A stretch of DNA of 64,000 bases from Vandiemenella viatica (Eukaryota > Arthropoda > Insecta > Orthoptera > Morabidae). This document shows, in pieces, positions 47,150 to 57,091 of this stretch. Both the position numbers and the translations under genes were made by a program. The notes under the pieces were generated by a model. It saw only the letters and a program-made list of their open reading frames with translations. It was not told where the DNA came from and ran no database searches. Numbering within the stretch: position 1 is the stretch's first letter; every line of letters starts with the position of its first letter. The stretch spans positions 225,368,739-225,432,738 of the forward strand of contig CM061919.1 in the NCBI GenBank assembly GCA_031002005.1. Reading direction: 5' to 3'.

Positions 47150-47290
47150 TCTTGATAAACCGCTCCAGCCATCCTGATATGGGTTTTCCATGGTTTTTCC
47201 AGATCACTCCAGGCGAATAATAATAAGTGGGTTCCCTCACAACAACTCAGAAGGTACCCCCCTGACCTTTCTATTTTGGTGTAGGCCATG
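47150..47290 (+). repeat. SINE body fragment
   Basis: Contains GATATGGGTTTTCCATGGTT, TCACTCCAGGCGAATAATAA and GTAGGCCATGCCAAG. Same body as 8780-9012, opposite orientation; the head is degenerate. Confidence 0.55.
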
Positions 47291-47299
47291 CCAAGTGAA

Positions 47300-47715
47300 A
47301 CCACAAGGTTACAACCCCCAAGACAGAAGTAATGCCTTTCCCAAGTAGCATCTCCATTTCCATGTTTACCAGCCCACAGCGTCTTTCATCTGTAGCCAGT
47401 CATAACGAACTAGGACCATTGATAGTTTACTCTTGCTATATTCAATCGCCTTCCACTTCTTCCAACCTGTTTTCTAGGTTTATATCCAGTCATGCAGTAG
47501 CCCATGTTATGTGCGCCCCTCCCTTGCCAAATGGCTCATTCCTCTCTACATGAATAAGGTGTTGTCCAACTGTGTTCAACTCTTCTTTTATTTGTTCATT
47601 GTCGCCCTTGTGCCTTCAGTCTAGGTGAGAAATGAGTTGTAATTAACTTTAACATTATAATAATAGTGACAATAATAATTTTGTTTGAAAGTGAAAATAA
47701 GGAAGGACAGGCAAT
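47300..47715. other. Unassigned
   Basis: No supported gene or element; the flank of the DD37D insertion. Confidence 0.5.
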
Positions 47716-47718
47716 ATA

Positions 47719-49035
47719 CAGGGTGCGTCACCAAAATCCGGACAAATCGAAGAGTTTTTTGAAACAATTTTTTTTCACAAAATATTAAATATAACAAAAA
47801 ATACTTTTTCATGGTTTATCAGGGACCTCTATAGAAAATAATTATTCAATATATCCCCCTTTAGCTTCAATAACTGCCTCCAGTCGCAGCCTGAAGCGGT
47901 CGCATGCTCGACGTAATGCAGCCGAGTCCATGGCGGCGAATGCTGCTTCAATGGCGGATCTCAATGATGCGACGTTTGGATGCCGAGACTTGTTGGACAT
48001 TCTTTCAACTACGCTCCAAACGTAGTAATCCAGAGGATTTAAATCGGGACTGTTTGGAGGCCAAAATTCCTTTGACCAAAACATGTCCAAATTATCGGAC
48101 ATCCAGTTTTGAACCAAATGGCTCGTGTGGGCTGGTGCACTGTCTTGCTGGAAAACATACGGAGTTCCAGACGCCACTGCATCAATCCACGGCTTCACAA
48201 CACTCGAAATAACGTTCAAATAAACTTCTTTTGTCACAGTTTCCTTGTTTTTAAAAAAATGTGGGGGCATGACATGACCCTCGCTCGACACAACACTTAG
48301 CACGTGAACACTGGCAGGAAATTTTGTTCTGGCAACAATAGGGATATCCTGTGGATCATGTGCAAGCCAACGGTCATTTCTTCGATTATTTTTGGCATCA
48401 ACTGTAAAAATCTTTTCATCAGAAAAGAATCTGATACGCCCAGCGGCATCATTTTTCAGTGATGACAGAAGCAAATGGCAGCGGCTGACTCTCTTTGTCC
48501 TAGCAGTCTCGGAGAGCATTTGCCTAACCTTCAGTGTGTAGGACTTGTATCTAAGGTCTTCTTCAGCAATTCGACGCATTGTTGGTTCGCTTACACCAAT
48601 GATTTTTGCCAGAGATCGCAATGACTGCCTTGGATTCTCTGAAATCAGCTCTTGAGCCCTTTCGATGACTTCAGGTGTCCTCATTGTGTGGTCTTTCAAG
48701 TGACGCTTCCTTGCCGGTACTGTGGAATCTTCGTTTGACTGTTCGTTTGACTGTTCTAACGACAAATATTTTGCTACAACATCATAAACTATCGATTTTG
48801 GGTACTTGAAAAACCGAATTATTTCAACTGCTGAGCGCCCAGCGCGAAGACCTTCGACAATCGCGGCTCTTTTATCATACTCCGCACTTCGCTTCAACAT
48901 CATGGCCATTTTGAGGTTACCACTGTTTACTAGAAACGTTAGACACTGCAGAGCGCCAAACACGATCTCTGGCGGAAGAAAAATGTGGCGGGAAATTTAA
49001 ATTTAAAATTGTCCGGATTTTGGTGACGCACCCTG
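47719..49035 (-). mobile_element. Complete mariner-superfamily element (DD37D)
   Basis: 1317 bp with perfect 27-bp terminal inverted repeats (47719-47745 and 49009-49035, starting CAGGGTGCGTCACCAAAATC), flanked by TA on both sides. It encodes one uninterrupted transposase. Intact ends and frame suggest a young, possibly mobile copy. It sits in Erk7 intron 1, antisense to the gene. Confidence 0.93.
47842..48963 (-). CDS. Mariner-superfamily transposase, DD37D
   Basis: The 373-codon intact frame belongs to the IS630-Tc1-mariner family of cut-and-paste DNA transposases. The N-terminal region holds two helix-turn-helix parts (EGLRAGRSAVEIIRFFKYP, residues 38-56; SLRSLAKIIGVSEPTMRRI, residues 114-132). 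The catalytic triad is D182 (FFSDEKIF), D274 (FQQDSAPAHT) and D312 (NSPDLNPLDYYVW), with 37 residues between the last two. That spacing is typical of maT-type elements, not classical mariner (34). Translation may start at the later Met near residue 19 or 21, just before LKRSAEYD. No defects seen. Confidence 0.93.
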   Translation of the reverse strand: MFGALQCLTFLVNSGNLKMAMMLKRSAEYDKRAAIVEGLRAGRSAVEIIRFFKYPKSIVYDVVAKYLSLEQSNEQSNEDSTVPARKRHLKDHTMRTPEVIERAQELISENPRQSLRSLAKIIGVSEPTMRRIAEEDLRYKSYTLKVRQMLSETARTKRVSRCHLLLSSLKNDAAGRIRFFSDEKIFTVDAKNNRRNDRWLAHDPQDIPIVARTKFPASVHVLSVVSSEGHVMPPHFFKNKETVTKEVYLNVISSVVKPWIDAVASGTPYVFQQDSAPAHTSHLVQNWMSDNLDMFWSKEFWPPNSPDLNPLDYYVWSVVERMSNKSRHPNVASLRSAIEAAFAAMDSAALRRACDRFRLRLEAVIEAKGGYIE

Positions 49036-49037
49036 TA

Positions 49038-49420
49038 TAACCATCACATCCACAAATGAAAGCAATAAGGCCACAAAGAATGAATAACATGAATACCCTT
49101 TAAAAGATTTTGGTATAAATCTTAATCATGATGTAACTGGGACATAAAGGGGATGTGAACTTACCAAGACCTATTACGTGAGCCAAAACTAGGCTTACAA
49201 CTGATTCTTTTAATATCTGAATATAATAAAATATTCACTAAACTAGCAACTTTCTTTATTTTAATATTTTGATCTAATGAGGCCACTAAGATTAAAAGTC
49301 TAAATATAACATGTAAGCAAATGCAACAACTGGACACATTATTATTTAGAAAACTAGTAGCTGGTGCCCAAGACTTTGTTCATATTTATAAAGGACTTTG
49401 ATTAATAGCTACTGATATCT
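49038..49420. other. Unassigned intronic sequence
   Basis: AT-rich; no gene. Confidence 0.5.
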
Positions 49421-49910
49421 AACCACCATAGTGCATGCTAGGAAACTCGCAGCTACTACCACACACAAACACCAGTGATATGTGCTATGTAGTTGTGTTT
49501 GCATAGTGAAATATAAGGACACACACGTCTTTGCCCGAAATAACAAAATATCCTCATTCGACCATTTTCAACCACCATAGTGCATGAAGAGAGATTTAAA
49601 GGCTACTACAACCCACAAATGCCAGTGGTCTGCTCTTCGTAGTTCTGGCTGCAAGGTGAAATATAGGGACACACACATCACTGGTGCAAATGGTCAACCA
49701 TAATATCTCCCTCATCCCGATATGCTACTGGCATCTAACCACTATAGTGCATGATGGGAAACTCGATGCCACTACCACACATGAACAACAGTGGTCTGCA
49801 CTAGGTAGTTTTCGCTGAAAAGTGAAATATAGGGACACACACGTCTTTGGTCGAAATATGAAAATGCCTTAGGTCGACCACTTTCAACCACCATATCTCC
49901 CACACACCCA
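49421..49910. repeat. Minisatellite, ~150-167-bp unit, about three copies
   Basis: Units start AACCACCATAGTGCATG at 49421, 49570 and 49737, with a partial fourth at 49886. Each also carries GTGAAATATAGGGACACACA and a CACTACCACACA-like block. Non-coding; in Erk7 intron 1. Confidence 0.8.
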
Positions 49911-50269
49911 TAAAGTACTATTTGAAAACAGAAGAGGCTAGGGAAAGTAAATCTATTACAAAACTTTAAACAGATGGGGTCCATGAATATACTCATACAC
50001 ACACACATAGGATGAAAAACACTATTCACAGTATTTTTTAAGGAATTTTATTTATGTAGGAAGGTGATGAAACAATTAGCAAGTTAATGAGTGTGCACAC
50101 ACCATAGGAGTGTTTTGTTTTCATATTTCCTTAAAGAATTTTCATCATTCTTGATATCAAAGTAAATAAAATAAAATCATCCAGTAACAATAATCCTAGG
50201 TTATGATGTAATGTTTTAAATTAATTTATCCAACAAGATTTTGCTACAAATGCAATGAATTGAATTAAA
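49911..50269. other. Unassigned intronic sequence
   Basis: AT-rich; no gene or repeat recognised. Confidence 0.5.
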
Positions 50270-50650
50270 TTTTTAGGGCACAATTTTGTTCGCAGAATAC
50301 AACCAGAGATCACGCAATTCAGAGGTATCGTAGTCCAGTTCCTTTACTTCCATACTACGTACACTAATTGCTCTAATAGACACATTGCTTTGAAACCTTT
50401 CCATAACATCTCTCCAATGTAGCCTGTCCAACTGGATATTTCATTTAATGTTCAAATGTTTACATTTAATGTCTTCTAGCAGCATTTCCCCATATCCATT
50501 ATAATCATACAAATGTTTTATTCTTTTACCTGTGTAACTGAGAAGCTGATTTTTTTTTTTTTTTTTTTTTTTTGCATCTATTACTATTTCGTGCCTACCT
50601 TTCTAATTTAATTTAATTGCATTGGAGCACAGGCTCCGGTGGCAATTTAT
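50270..50650 (-). pseudogene. LINE family 1, two 3' pieces
   Basis: The minus strand shows the tail block at 50602-50649 (plus strand AATTTAATTGCATTGGAGCA, CCGGTGGCAATTT). Beyond a T run of about 21, there is a badly decayed coding piece (LLEDIKCKHLNIK) at 50270-50550. The two may be separate insertions. Confidence 0.6.
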
Positions 50651-50869
50651 TTTATCACTAGAACACTAGCCATCTTTGATTGGGTCTGTTTCTGTCAGAT
50701 TCCTTATTTAAACTGTTAAGGAATGTATTTGTCGTCATGATAGAATAATCTGGTAATACTTTAACAGGCTGATATTAAAATTATAACCATTTTTAAGTTA
50801 CAAATAAACTACTATGGAAGAAAATTATAATTACTGTTATCTAATTTTAAATAAGAAAGGAAAAGGAAA
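50651..50869. other. Unassigned
   Basis: AT-rich; no gene. Confidence 0.4.
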
Positions 50870-51390
50870 TTAACCCACCACATACCAAAGTGGATGGCTG
50901 CGAAGAGAGGGAACACTTATGCTGACAAACAAATACACAATACAAAATATTTCGGCATCTGCCTTTGGTGGTAGAAAAACGGGCCATTAGGCTCCGTACG
51001 TGTGTACACAACGAACGTCAGCCAATGACTAACTGGGTAGTGGGGGAATGGCTAAGGAGTAGGCTATCGATATGTCGGAAATGTCTGAGGTAATACATTG
51101 CAGGCATGTGTAGCAAGGGTACGGTACTGACGAGAAATGTTATATCTAGTAAAAAAAAAGTGATGGGTTAAGTGGTTCGAATTTAATGTTGGTTAAGGCC
51201 AGGTGGGTGTCTGGTATCCAGGATATTCTGGTACACTCCAGAGTTCTGCTGCAGTGGTGCTGTCAGGGAAAACTCTGACTGCTCTCACAGTAAAGTCGTT
51301 AAGATTGTTGGAATCATGGCTATTGGCATGTTCTGGTATTGGAAGGTACAAGTTCCGGGTGTGGACTGTTTGTCTGTGGCAATTCATACA
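50870..51390 (-). pseudogene. Penelope-like element, endonuclease C-terminus and 3' region
   Basis: The minus strand encodes HTRNLYLPIPEHANSHDSNN, TVRAVRVFPDS and ELWSVPEYPGYQ, the C-terminal part of the GIY-YIG module seen intact at 51990-52540. A 3' non-coding region runs to about 50870. The start is cut off at a hairpin near 51352-51405. Confidence 0.75.
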
Positions 51391-51405
51391 GTCCACACCC
51401 GGAAC
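51352..51405. repeat. 18-bp perfect inverted repeat at a Penelope-like junction
   Basis: GTTCCGGGTGTGGACTGT (51352-51369) and its exact reverse complement (51388-51405) surround an 18-base loop. They mark where the minus-strand Penelope-like copy meets an RTE-like fragment. Confidence 0.9.
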
Positions 51406-51475
51406 AGGAATTAGTGGAGAGTGCTTGTGACCAGCACTCGGTAGAATGGAGCTGGAGAATGGTGATGATGATGGG
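51406..51475 (+). pseudogene. RTE-like LINE tail fragment
   Basis: Carries AGTGGAGAGTGCTTGTGACC and GGAGCTGGAGAATGGTGATG, then (GAT)n, matching 12140-12205. Confidence 0.65.
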
Positions 51476-52960
51476 TACCCACATGTTCCCATCCTATGTC
51501 AACCTAGTCCCAGGTCATCTGGAGGAACAATTCCTGAACAACGCCCCCTCTAAACCCACTGTGTGGCTCAGATACGTAGATGATATGTTTATGATCTGGA
51601 GCCTCGGTGAAAACCTACTCCTATGGTTTCTCAGTTCCCTTAACAGTGACTTTGTCTTGCTCCCACTCACATATCACATTTCTCGATGTTGATACACCAA
51701 ACTTTCCCTACCTTCTAGCCTTGCCATCTATAGCACACACATCTGTTCTGATGCTGAATCACTTTCCCAGTACTGTACTTCCAAAAATTGTCCTTATCTC
51801 CCACTGTTACTCCATCCACCGATCTCATGTATAAACAAGTCTCCCATGCTATCACCCACCCACCACATAACCATTCTTGCTCAGCGTCTCCTGAAACCAA
51901 CCATAGCCCTGCCTTTGTCATCCAGTTCTCTCCTGCTCTTGAGTTCATCAATCAAATCTTGTAACAGGGGCATGACTTCCTCCATTCCTTTCCAGAAAGG
52001 CACACCCTTCTACTCAAAACTATACTCACTGTTCCCTGCACGTTTCAGCAGACCACCTAATCTTAAAAACATTTTGGTCCACAAATACCCTCCTTCAGAC
52101 TCTCCAAAGCCACCATATGGATCTTTTCCATACAACAGATCTCACTGCAAAACCTGTAGCGTGCATCCACCCACTACAACAAATTACAACCTTACCACAG
52201 GGCAAACCTTCCCCATCATTGGACATGCCACTTGTACAGCAATGTGCATCATATACCAAGGAGTGTGCCACCACTGTACTGGTTCATATATAGGCCTCAC
52301 TACAAAACAACTCTCAGAGAGAATGAATGATCACAGAAAAACTGCCCACACCTGCAACTTATATCTTACAGTATCAGAACATGCCAATTGCTATGAGTCT
52401 AACAACCTGAATGACTGCTTTACAGTGAGACCAATCAGAGTTTTCCCTGAATGCAAACTGGCATCAGAAATTTGGAGATGGGAACTTGAATACCAAAGTA
52501 TCCTGGATAACAGGCACCCCTCTGGCCTCAACCACTGAAAAATCTTACAATTTAACCCATCACTTATTATTATTATAATTTTAACAAAATTTTTCCAAAT
52601 TTATTTATCATTCATTTTATACATCAATATGCATTTATTCAGACTTTTTTTTAACCACCTGCGATATGTACACACACATATATATAAAACATCTTAATCT
52701 TTTCCCAGGATATATCGATAGCTCACCTCACAGCAGTTCACCCTCCCATCCATACCCTGTTCTCCAATGCATTGCCAGTCATGGGGTAATCTTCTGTGTG
52801 TGCACACCTCCATTACCTCTTCCATGAATAATGTTTTAAACCGAAATATTGTATGTTTGTGTTCGACTAGTATTTTTTTGTTTTTCTCTTGTTTTCTACA
52901 CTGATTGCAGCCTTCTACTTTGGTGAGTGATGAACCATTTTCTCTATACTTTGTTATCTA
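51476..52960 (+). pseudogene. Penelope-like element: RT end, endonuclease and 3' tail
   Basis: The RT end at 51478-51690 shows GHLEEQFLNN and WLRYVDDMFMIW (YVDD catalytic core). A broken stretch follows. The frame at 51846-52538 is open for 230 codons. From about codon 60 it encodes LVHKYPPSDSPKPPYGSF, a Cys-containing HCKTCSVHP linker, then the GIY-YIG endonuclease: CHHCTGSYIGLTTKQLSERM, NDHRK, and a conserved Glu in LASEIWRWELEY. The tail at 52560-52960 matches other Penelope tails. The endonuclease module looks undamaged; the RT is incomplete. Confidence 0.85.
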
Positions 52961-53053
52961 TTTTGCCTAAAAGCTGTTTCCTTAATGTTATTGATGACAT
53001 TAACCTTTCTATAGATGTCTTACAAATCTATTTAAATAACATTATTGCTTCAG

Positions 53054-53273
53054 GCTTATGGTGTTGTCTGGAAGGCACTAGATAAGAAGACAAAAACTGT
53101 AGTTGCTGTGAAGAAAATATATGATGCATTTAGGAACAAGACTGATGCTCAGAGGACATTTCGAGAAATTATGTTCCTACAGGAATTTGGTGAACATCCA
53201 AACATCATAAAACTTCTTGGAATTCACAAAGCTAATAACAACAGGGATATATACCTAGTGTTTGAGTTCATGG
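53054..53273 (+). CDS. Erk7: Erk7 (MAPK15) exon 2: N-lobe of the kinase
   Basis: The acceptor GCTTCAG precedes the exon, which ends ATG-G before donor GTAATA (phase 1), giving 73 residues plus one base. It completes the ATP loop (AYGVVWKA), then shows the VAIK-type lysine ([13 protein letters not shown]) and the alpha-C helix with its glutamate ([20 protein letters not shown]). Last come [19 protein letters not shown] and FEFM, where the hinge begins. The family continues with TDLHNVI, expected in the next exon, which I cannot find before 64000. Intron 1 is 12.4 kb. Confidence 0.93.
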
Positions 53274-54409
53274 GTAATAATGTTTATATTTTTACTGCAA
53301 ATAGTGTGCACTGATATTATTTTTATGTAAGGTAGTATTATGGCAATTGTATGAATTAAGGCAGCAGCCTCCAACATGGACATCCACTCCAAGGTTTTCA
53401 TATATTTAGGAAGTCACCTGCCTCTGTGATAATCTTGTTTTTTTGTTGCTGCAATTTTCTGGACTTCCCCAGCCATAAGTTATAAATGTGAATAGTAATA
53501 TTTAGATCTTGCATTCAGTAGGACTCAGTTCTGCTTCATGTCCCCACAATACAGATTTTGATTTTCCAATTTTTTATTATAATCTTTTTTTGTGAAACAA
53601 CTAAAGGTTTCTTGGATGGTTCCTAATTTTCTGATCCATTATTTTAGACATGTCGAACATATCAAGCATGAAGCTCTGCTGTCAACAACAACAGTTACTT
53701 CATGTTGGATTCAGGCGCAGTGCTTCTTTAAGCAAAATGGTATAATATTCACCCGTACATTAAGTTAAATGTTGAACTTGTCACTCACATGTATGAGTGA
53801 ATTCTATGCAAGCACTTACAGACTGCTGAGATGTTTGCTTCATCTTCTTCTTACTGTGTTTTCAATCTGTTGACAAGTTTATGCCCAGCACTCCAGGCAG
53901 CTGTCTTCTGTTTTCCTCCTCATTTCCTGGTAGCTATTGTATTGATATCTAACATTATTTTTTGTATGTGCAGGGTCTTTCTTGATATCTCTTCCCTTCT
54001 TTAACCCCTTCAATATTGTTTTTGTGAATCTCTCATGGCATAGTGTTCACCTGGTGAAAAGTTTGCATAGTGTGTAATAGACTGTCATTTCAATTCCTTT
54101 CAGGAAAGATGAGTGAACTCTTTCTATTCAGTTGTATTACAGCTCCATGTCAAAATTGACCATTTTAGCTTTTGTCAAATGCTGTATAATCTACATTTTA
54201 TGGTTGTATAGCAAATTTATTTTCATAACTGTCCATCAATTAAATTTATAAATGTAAGAAAAATCTGCTTTTTAAATTGTTTTCTATCTACATACAATAC
54301 TCTGTGTGTGGCTATGTTGATTACGAGGTTTACGCAAGCTTAGCCACATGTTCCTTTCCACTTTATAAAGGGTTAACCCTGAATTAATTTTTATTTTGTG
54401 TTGCTGCTG
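53274..54409. other. Erk7 intron 2, no recognised element
   Basis: AT-rich; nothing assignable. Confidence 0.5.
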
Positions 54410-54560
54410 CCCCCCTCCCTCAAATTTTATGAGTGTTGGACATAATTTATCTTTCCTTTCCACATACATATACATTCTGCAATTCACAAAATTGTGGGTG
54501 CCAGAGGGTGCCTTGCACCAAAACTAATCTCTACTCTGTATATTCCAATCCCAAATAGCA
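54410..54560 (-). repeat. LINE 3' fragment (same family as 42640-42760)
   Basis: Shares TACATTCTGCAATTCACAAA, GCCAGAGGGTGCCTTGCACC and TATTCCAATCCCAAATAGCA with the other copy in order. Confidence 0.45.
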
Positions 54561-56299
54561 TGAGGGAAAAAAAGAATTCATACAATCATCAGTTCAGCAC
54601 CTTATTTCCCAAATTGAAGATTATAATTTTTTGGATTTTCAGAAAAATCAGCAAAAACTCTTTCATTGATTTACAGTTGGAAATAAAAACACTTTTATTC
54701 GCAAATCAAAAATAAAATTTAAATATTTTAGAGTGGTCAGAAATCTGAGTTTTGTTAAGCTCTTGAGGAACATCTAACACATTAGTATAACTTTTACCAT
54801 CCCAATGTCATTATTATTCTTGTCCATTGGTTAATGTTTTGATTAAAAATAATTTTTGTAGCTTCAGTTAAAATGATACAACAACCATAACACATCTTCC
54901 TTTTTAGACTGGTTCAAACACCAACTTCCATCAGAACTAAATGCCATCAGATCTGTGAACGTATTAAAAATATCTGTCAAGGTAGTACAAATATTTTGAC
55001 AAGTAGTATTATCTTGAAAGTCATAAATATTTTGTGTTTGAAAGTATATGACAGGAGTAATTTCATGAGTTATAAATGCTCTGAATGAAGTGTAGGTAGT
55101 ATGTTTCGGTTATAGTTATATATGCTGTCTTTAAATCAGGCAAATTAATTTAGATACATTGTATTTAACAAAGTAATCTTTTTCTTATGTCAGATTTCTA
55201 TAATACTCATTGAATTAATATCAAGGTAAATCTGGATGTTATTGTTGCATGTATTTTCTGCTCTTATAAATACACAGTTAACTAATTTGAATCAAATTGC
55301 TGCACTTTCTCTGTGGGAGATAGGGAGATCCAAGAATGTTCTCTAAACTTGCTGCAACATGTATACTTATGAAAACTGATGGAAGGAAGAGGCTGCAGCA
55401 ATAATACAGTCACAAAGAAAAATACTTTGTGTGCCCCCTTCATCATGTGATTAGTTAATGATAAATATAGCAATCCTAATGAAGATGCCTGTAGCTAAAA
55501 TTGCTGCATGGAAATTGTAGAAGATGTACTAGTTATTCTGGGAAACTGGGATAAATTATGCTGATGAATAAAAATCCAAATACTGAGTGACATTAGATTC
55601 TTTTTTATGTGATAACTACCATTAAGGTTTTGTAAACTGCAAGAGTAATAGTTCACATATGATCTGACACTTTATTAATATCTGACAGTTAGAAAGTGGC
55701 TGCTATAAAATTCAGAGAACTGCAGCAAATGAGGCAAATAATAATCTCTTAGCTATATAACTTTGAGGCTACAACTTTTTGTTAAGAAATAAGACTGTAA
55801 TATTAACTAAGGAAACCTCAAAATAACAAAAGACATACATCAGAGATAAGAAGACAAAATAAAATGCCATAAACAGTATTAGTAAAGCAATGAAAGATAT
55901 AAGCATAAGGTACATCTTAACTTAGTCCACAATCCAAATATTGGTTGGACCCTACTGAAGGAGTCTTACTAAGTGTGATGGCCAGGGCTAGACAACTATT
56001 TCCTTTCCTGCAGGATCTATAGTTTAATACGGAATCTGAACTGCAAAGCTTTGTAATGAAACAATCGATTGCTGGGTTGTCACTATTTAATGTTGAAATG
56101 GTGGTAGAGATGAATAGGCCTTAGTTTAAATAGAATTTCTAACTCAAATAGTTCACCACCAAAATGAATGTGGTACCTAAAAGAAACTGAACTGTAAGCA
56201 GTGGAAATTTTGTAGTATACCAAGTTTTGTCACAAGAGACGGTTGTGTTTGACTGGTGTTAATTTTTTAGTGACTGCTGTTTTGTGTGTTCATTATTTC
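54561..56299. other. Erk7 intron 2, no recognised element
   Basis: About 1.7 kb of AT-rich sequence with only short open frames. No exon of the kinase found. Confidence 0.5.
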
Positions 56300-56780
56300 T
56301 GGGATGGCTGATACTCGTGAACAGTGCACACGCCTGAAGTTTTGCTATCTACTCAGAAAAACTGGCATAGAAACACTGGAAATTTGAAAACATCCTACAA
56401 GAATGATGCTAGGGTGAAAACTCAAGTGTTCAAGTGGTTTCCTCATTTCAAAAGAGAAGAAATGTCAATTGAAGACCATTCGTTCTGTACATGGCATTCA
56501 AGTAACGAAAATATCCCAAAAATTCATAAAATTGTCCTACATACCACTGGAGAAGTTACAAGGCTGTCTGGAGTGACATGGAACTCAGTTCAGCAGAGTT
56601 TAAGTGAAGGCTTGGGTATGAGAATGGTAGCAGCCAAATGTTTACCTCTCTGCAGACCACAGAGCAAAAAATAAAATCACTTGTTAGCATGCTGTGCATT
56701 TAAGGAAGAGCTTCAAAATGATCCAGACTTTTTCTTCTGGAACAGCCTAGCCATCCAAGGCAGATCAAGAATCATTTACT
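56300..56780 (+). pseudogene. Mariner transposase N-terminal half, decayed
   Basis: The translation in shifting frames gives FAIYSEKLA-type start, LKTSYKNDARVKTQVFKWF (56380-56440), HFKREEMSIEDH, NIPKIHKIVL, VTRLSGVTWNSVQQSLSEGL and GMRMVAAK. This is the helix-turn-helix and linker region of mariner-family transposases. The catalytic domain is missing after 56780. Confidence 0.8.
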
Positions 56781-57089
56781 TCCACAACTTGACACAGATA
56801 TCCCAAGAGGGAAAAAAAAAAAAAAAAATGTTCATCACACCATAATCCTGTCTTTCTCACACAGTTCTCTCCTGGCCTTAAATCATTGAACCACATCCTT
56901 TATTGTAGCTATGACTTTCTCAGATGTTTCCCTGTAATATTATATGTAGATGTTTGATAAACTTGTGGGTTAAACAGTCATTATTCCCGTATAGAGTTAT
57001 TAACGTCCCAATTTTGATGATAGGGTTGCTATAAATGAGAAAACTTGGGATTCACTTTTCTTTAGATTTACTGAAGAACCACTTCCAAA
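56781..57089. other. Left flank of the Tc1-like insertion
   Basis: A poly-A run at about 56812-56827 ends the mariner region. 57000-57089 is open in one frame and reads NFDDRVAINEKTWDSLFF, then RFTEEPLPN. It may be part of a broken coding sequence that resumes right of the element at 58520. Confidence 0.4.
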
Positions 57090-57091
57090 TA

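Noticed and set aside
49421..49910. CRISPR array
   Set aside because: Units are ~150-167 bp with no short repeat/spacer pattern, and the DNA is animal.
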